A stretch of DNA of 6,487 bases from Candidatus Sphingobacterium stercoripullorum (GTDB taxonomy: Bacteria; Bacteroidota; Bacteroidia; Sphingobacteriales; Sphingobacteriaceae). Shown one piece after another: positions 6,267 to 6,487 of the stretch. The stretch is from positions 1 through 6,487 of the forward strand of contig DXEZ01000098.1 of the NCBI GenBank assembly GCA_019114715.1. The letters run 5' to 3'. The notes beneath the pieces were generated by a model that saw only the letters and a program-made list of their open reading frames with translations, was not told where the DNA came from and did no database searches. A program made the position numbers and the translations under genes. Position 1 is the first letter of the stretch. Each line of letters opens with the position of its first letter.

Positions 6267-6470
6267 CATTGAACTTTCCAACTTAAAGCCTCGCATTTCC
6301 TTTTACGTAACAACAGCAATTAACACAAAACACATGCTTCTAACCAGCTGTATTTACTCATCATAGTCGCTGTAGTATACACCAACATTAAAGTTGACAT
6401 CTGAAAAGTTTGCTGGCTCTATGCCAAATCACAATACAAGCATACTCTAACCAATATTTTCTCCCCAATA

Positions 6471-6478
6471 CCCCCCCC
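6471..6478. repeat. C8 homopolymer
   Basis: Eight C residues in a row occur in an otherwise AT-rich stretch, 9 bases from the window end. Long C/G runs slip during replication. No coding frame that it would switch can be identified inside the window. Confidence 0.5.
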
Positions 6479-6487
6479 AATAAACAC

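Larger units (their letters stand above)
6150..6487. other. Intergenic region, no gene seen
   Basis: This 338-base stretch after merR has no convincing coding frame on either strand and no tRNA or rRNA pattern. It holds three sets of inverted repeats (two listed separately) and a C8 run near the window end. A 24-codon minus-strand frame ending at 6354 looks protein-like but is cut off by a stop and has no start. The next gene probably begins beyond the window. Confidence 0.55.

Noticed and set aside
1..6487. CRISPR array, tRNA, rRNA, insertion sequence or attachment site
   Set aside because: I saw no regularly spaced direct repeats, no cloverleaf or rRNA-like stretches, no transposase or integrase motifs, and no flanking direct repeats around the hipBA and pentapeptide genes.

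Overview
The window looks like a chromosomal segment of a Bacteroidota bacterium. The signs are an AT-rich base composition, a TonB-dependent-receptor-like outer membrane protein with an N-terminal carboxypeptidase-regulatory-like domain, a short MerR-type regulator of the kind common in Sphingobacteriales relatives, promoter-like TAnnTTTG elements, and few Shine-Dalgarno sequences. Sphingobacteriales is my inference from protein style; I could not run a search.

Layout: (1) 42-2837 (+) encodes a complete 931-residue outer membrane beta-barrel protein with a signal peptide, regulatory-like domain, plug, barrel and Gly/Arg-rich tail. (2) 2838-3205 is a convergent gap rich in CACT/AGTG inverted repeats. 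(3) 3206-3766 (-) encodes a 186-residue pentapeptide-repeat protein. (4) 3767-4029 is a gap with a weak terminator-like hairpin behind the next operon. (5) 5609-4030 (-) is a hipBA toxin-antitoxin locus: an intact XRE-type antitoxin gene, then a HipA-family Ser/Thr kinase gene split by one frameshift. (6) 5610-5816 is a divergent promoter region with several palindromes. (7) 5817-6149 (+) encodes a 110-residue MerR-family regulator. (8) 6150-6487 shows no gene but several inverted repeats and a C8 tract.

The most notable locus is hipBA. The HipA frame breaks at a C4 run where one extra C would restore the family-typical motif PTPPW. All kinase motifs downstream of the break are intact. hipA also has no ATG start near its N-terminus: it follows hipB in the same frame after TAG-AAA-TTG. 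A 13-bp inverted repeat overlaps the hipB start and is a good candidate HipB operator. An 18-bp inverted repeat just upstream of merR is a candidate autoregulatory site. hipBA and the pentapeptide gene sit together between two genes of ordinary Bacteroidota type, which suggests a small accessory insertion, but I see no mobile element. I found no tRNA, rRNA, CRISPR array or insertion sequence, and no clearly new system.
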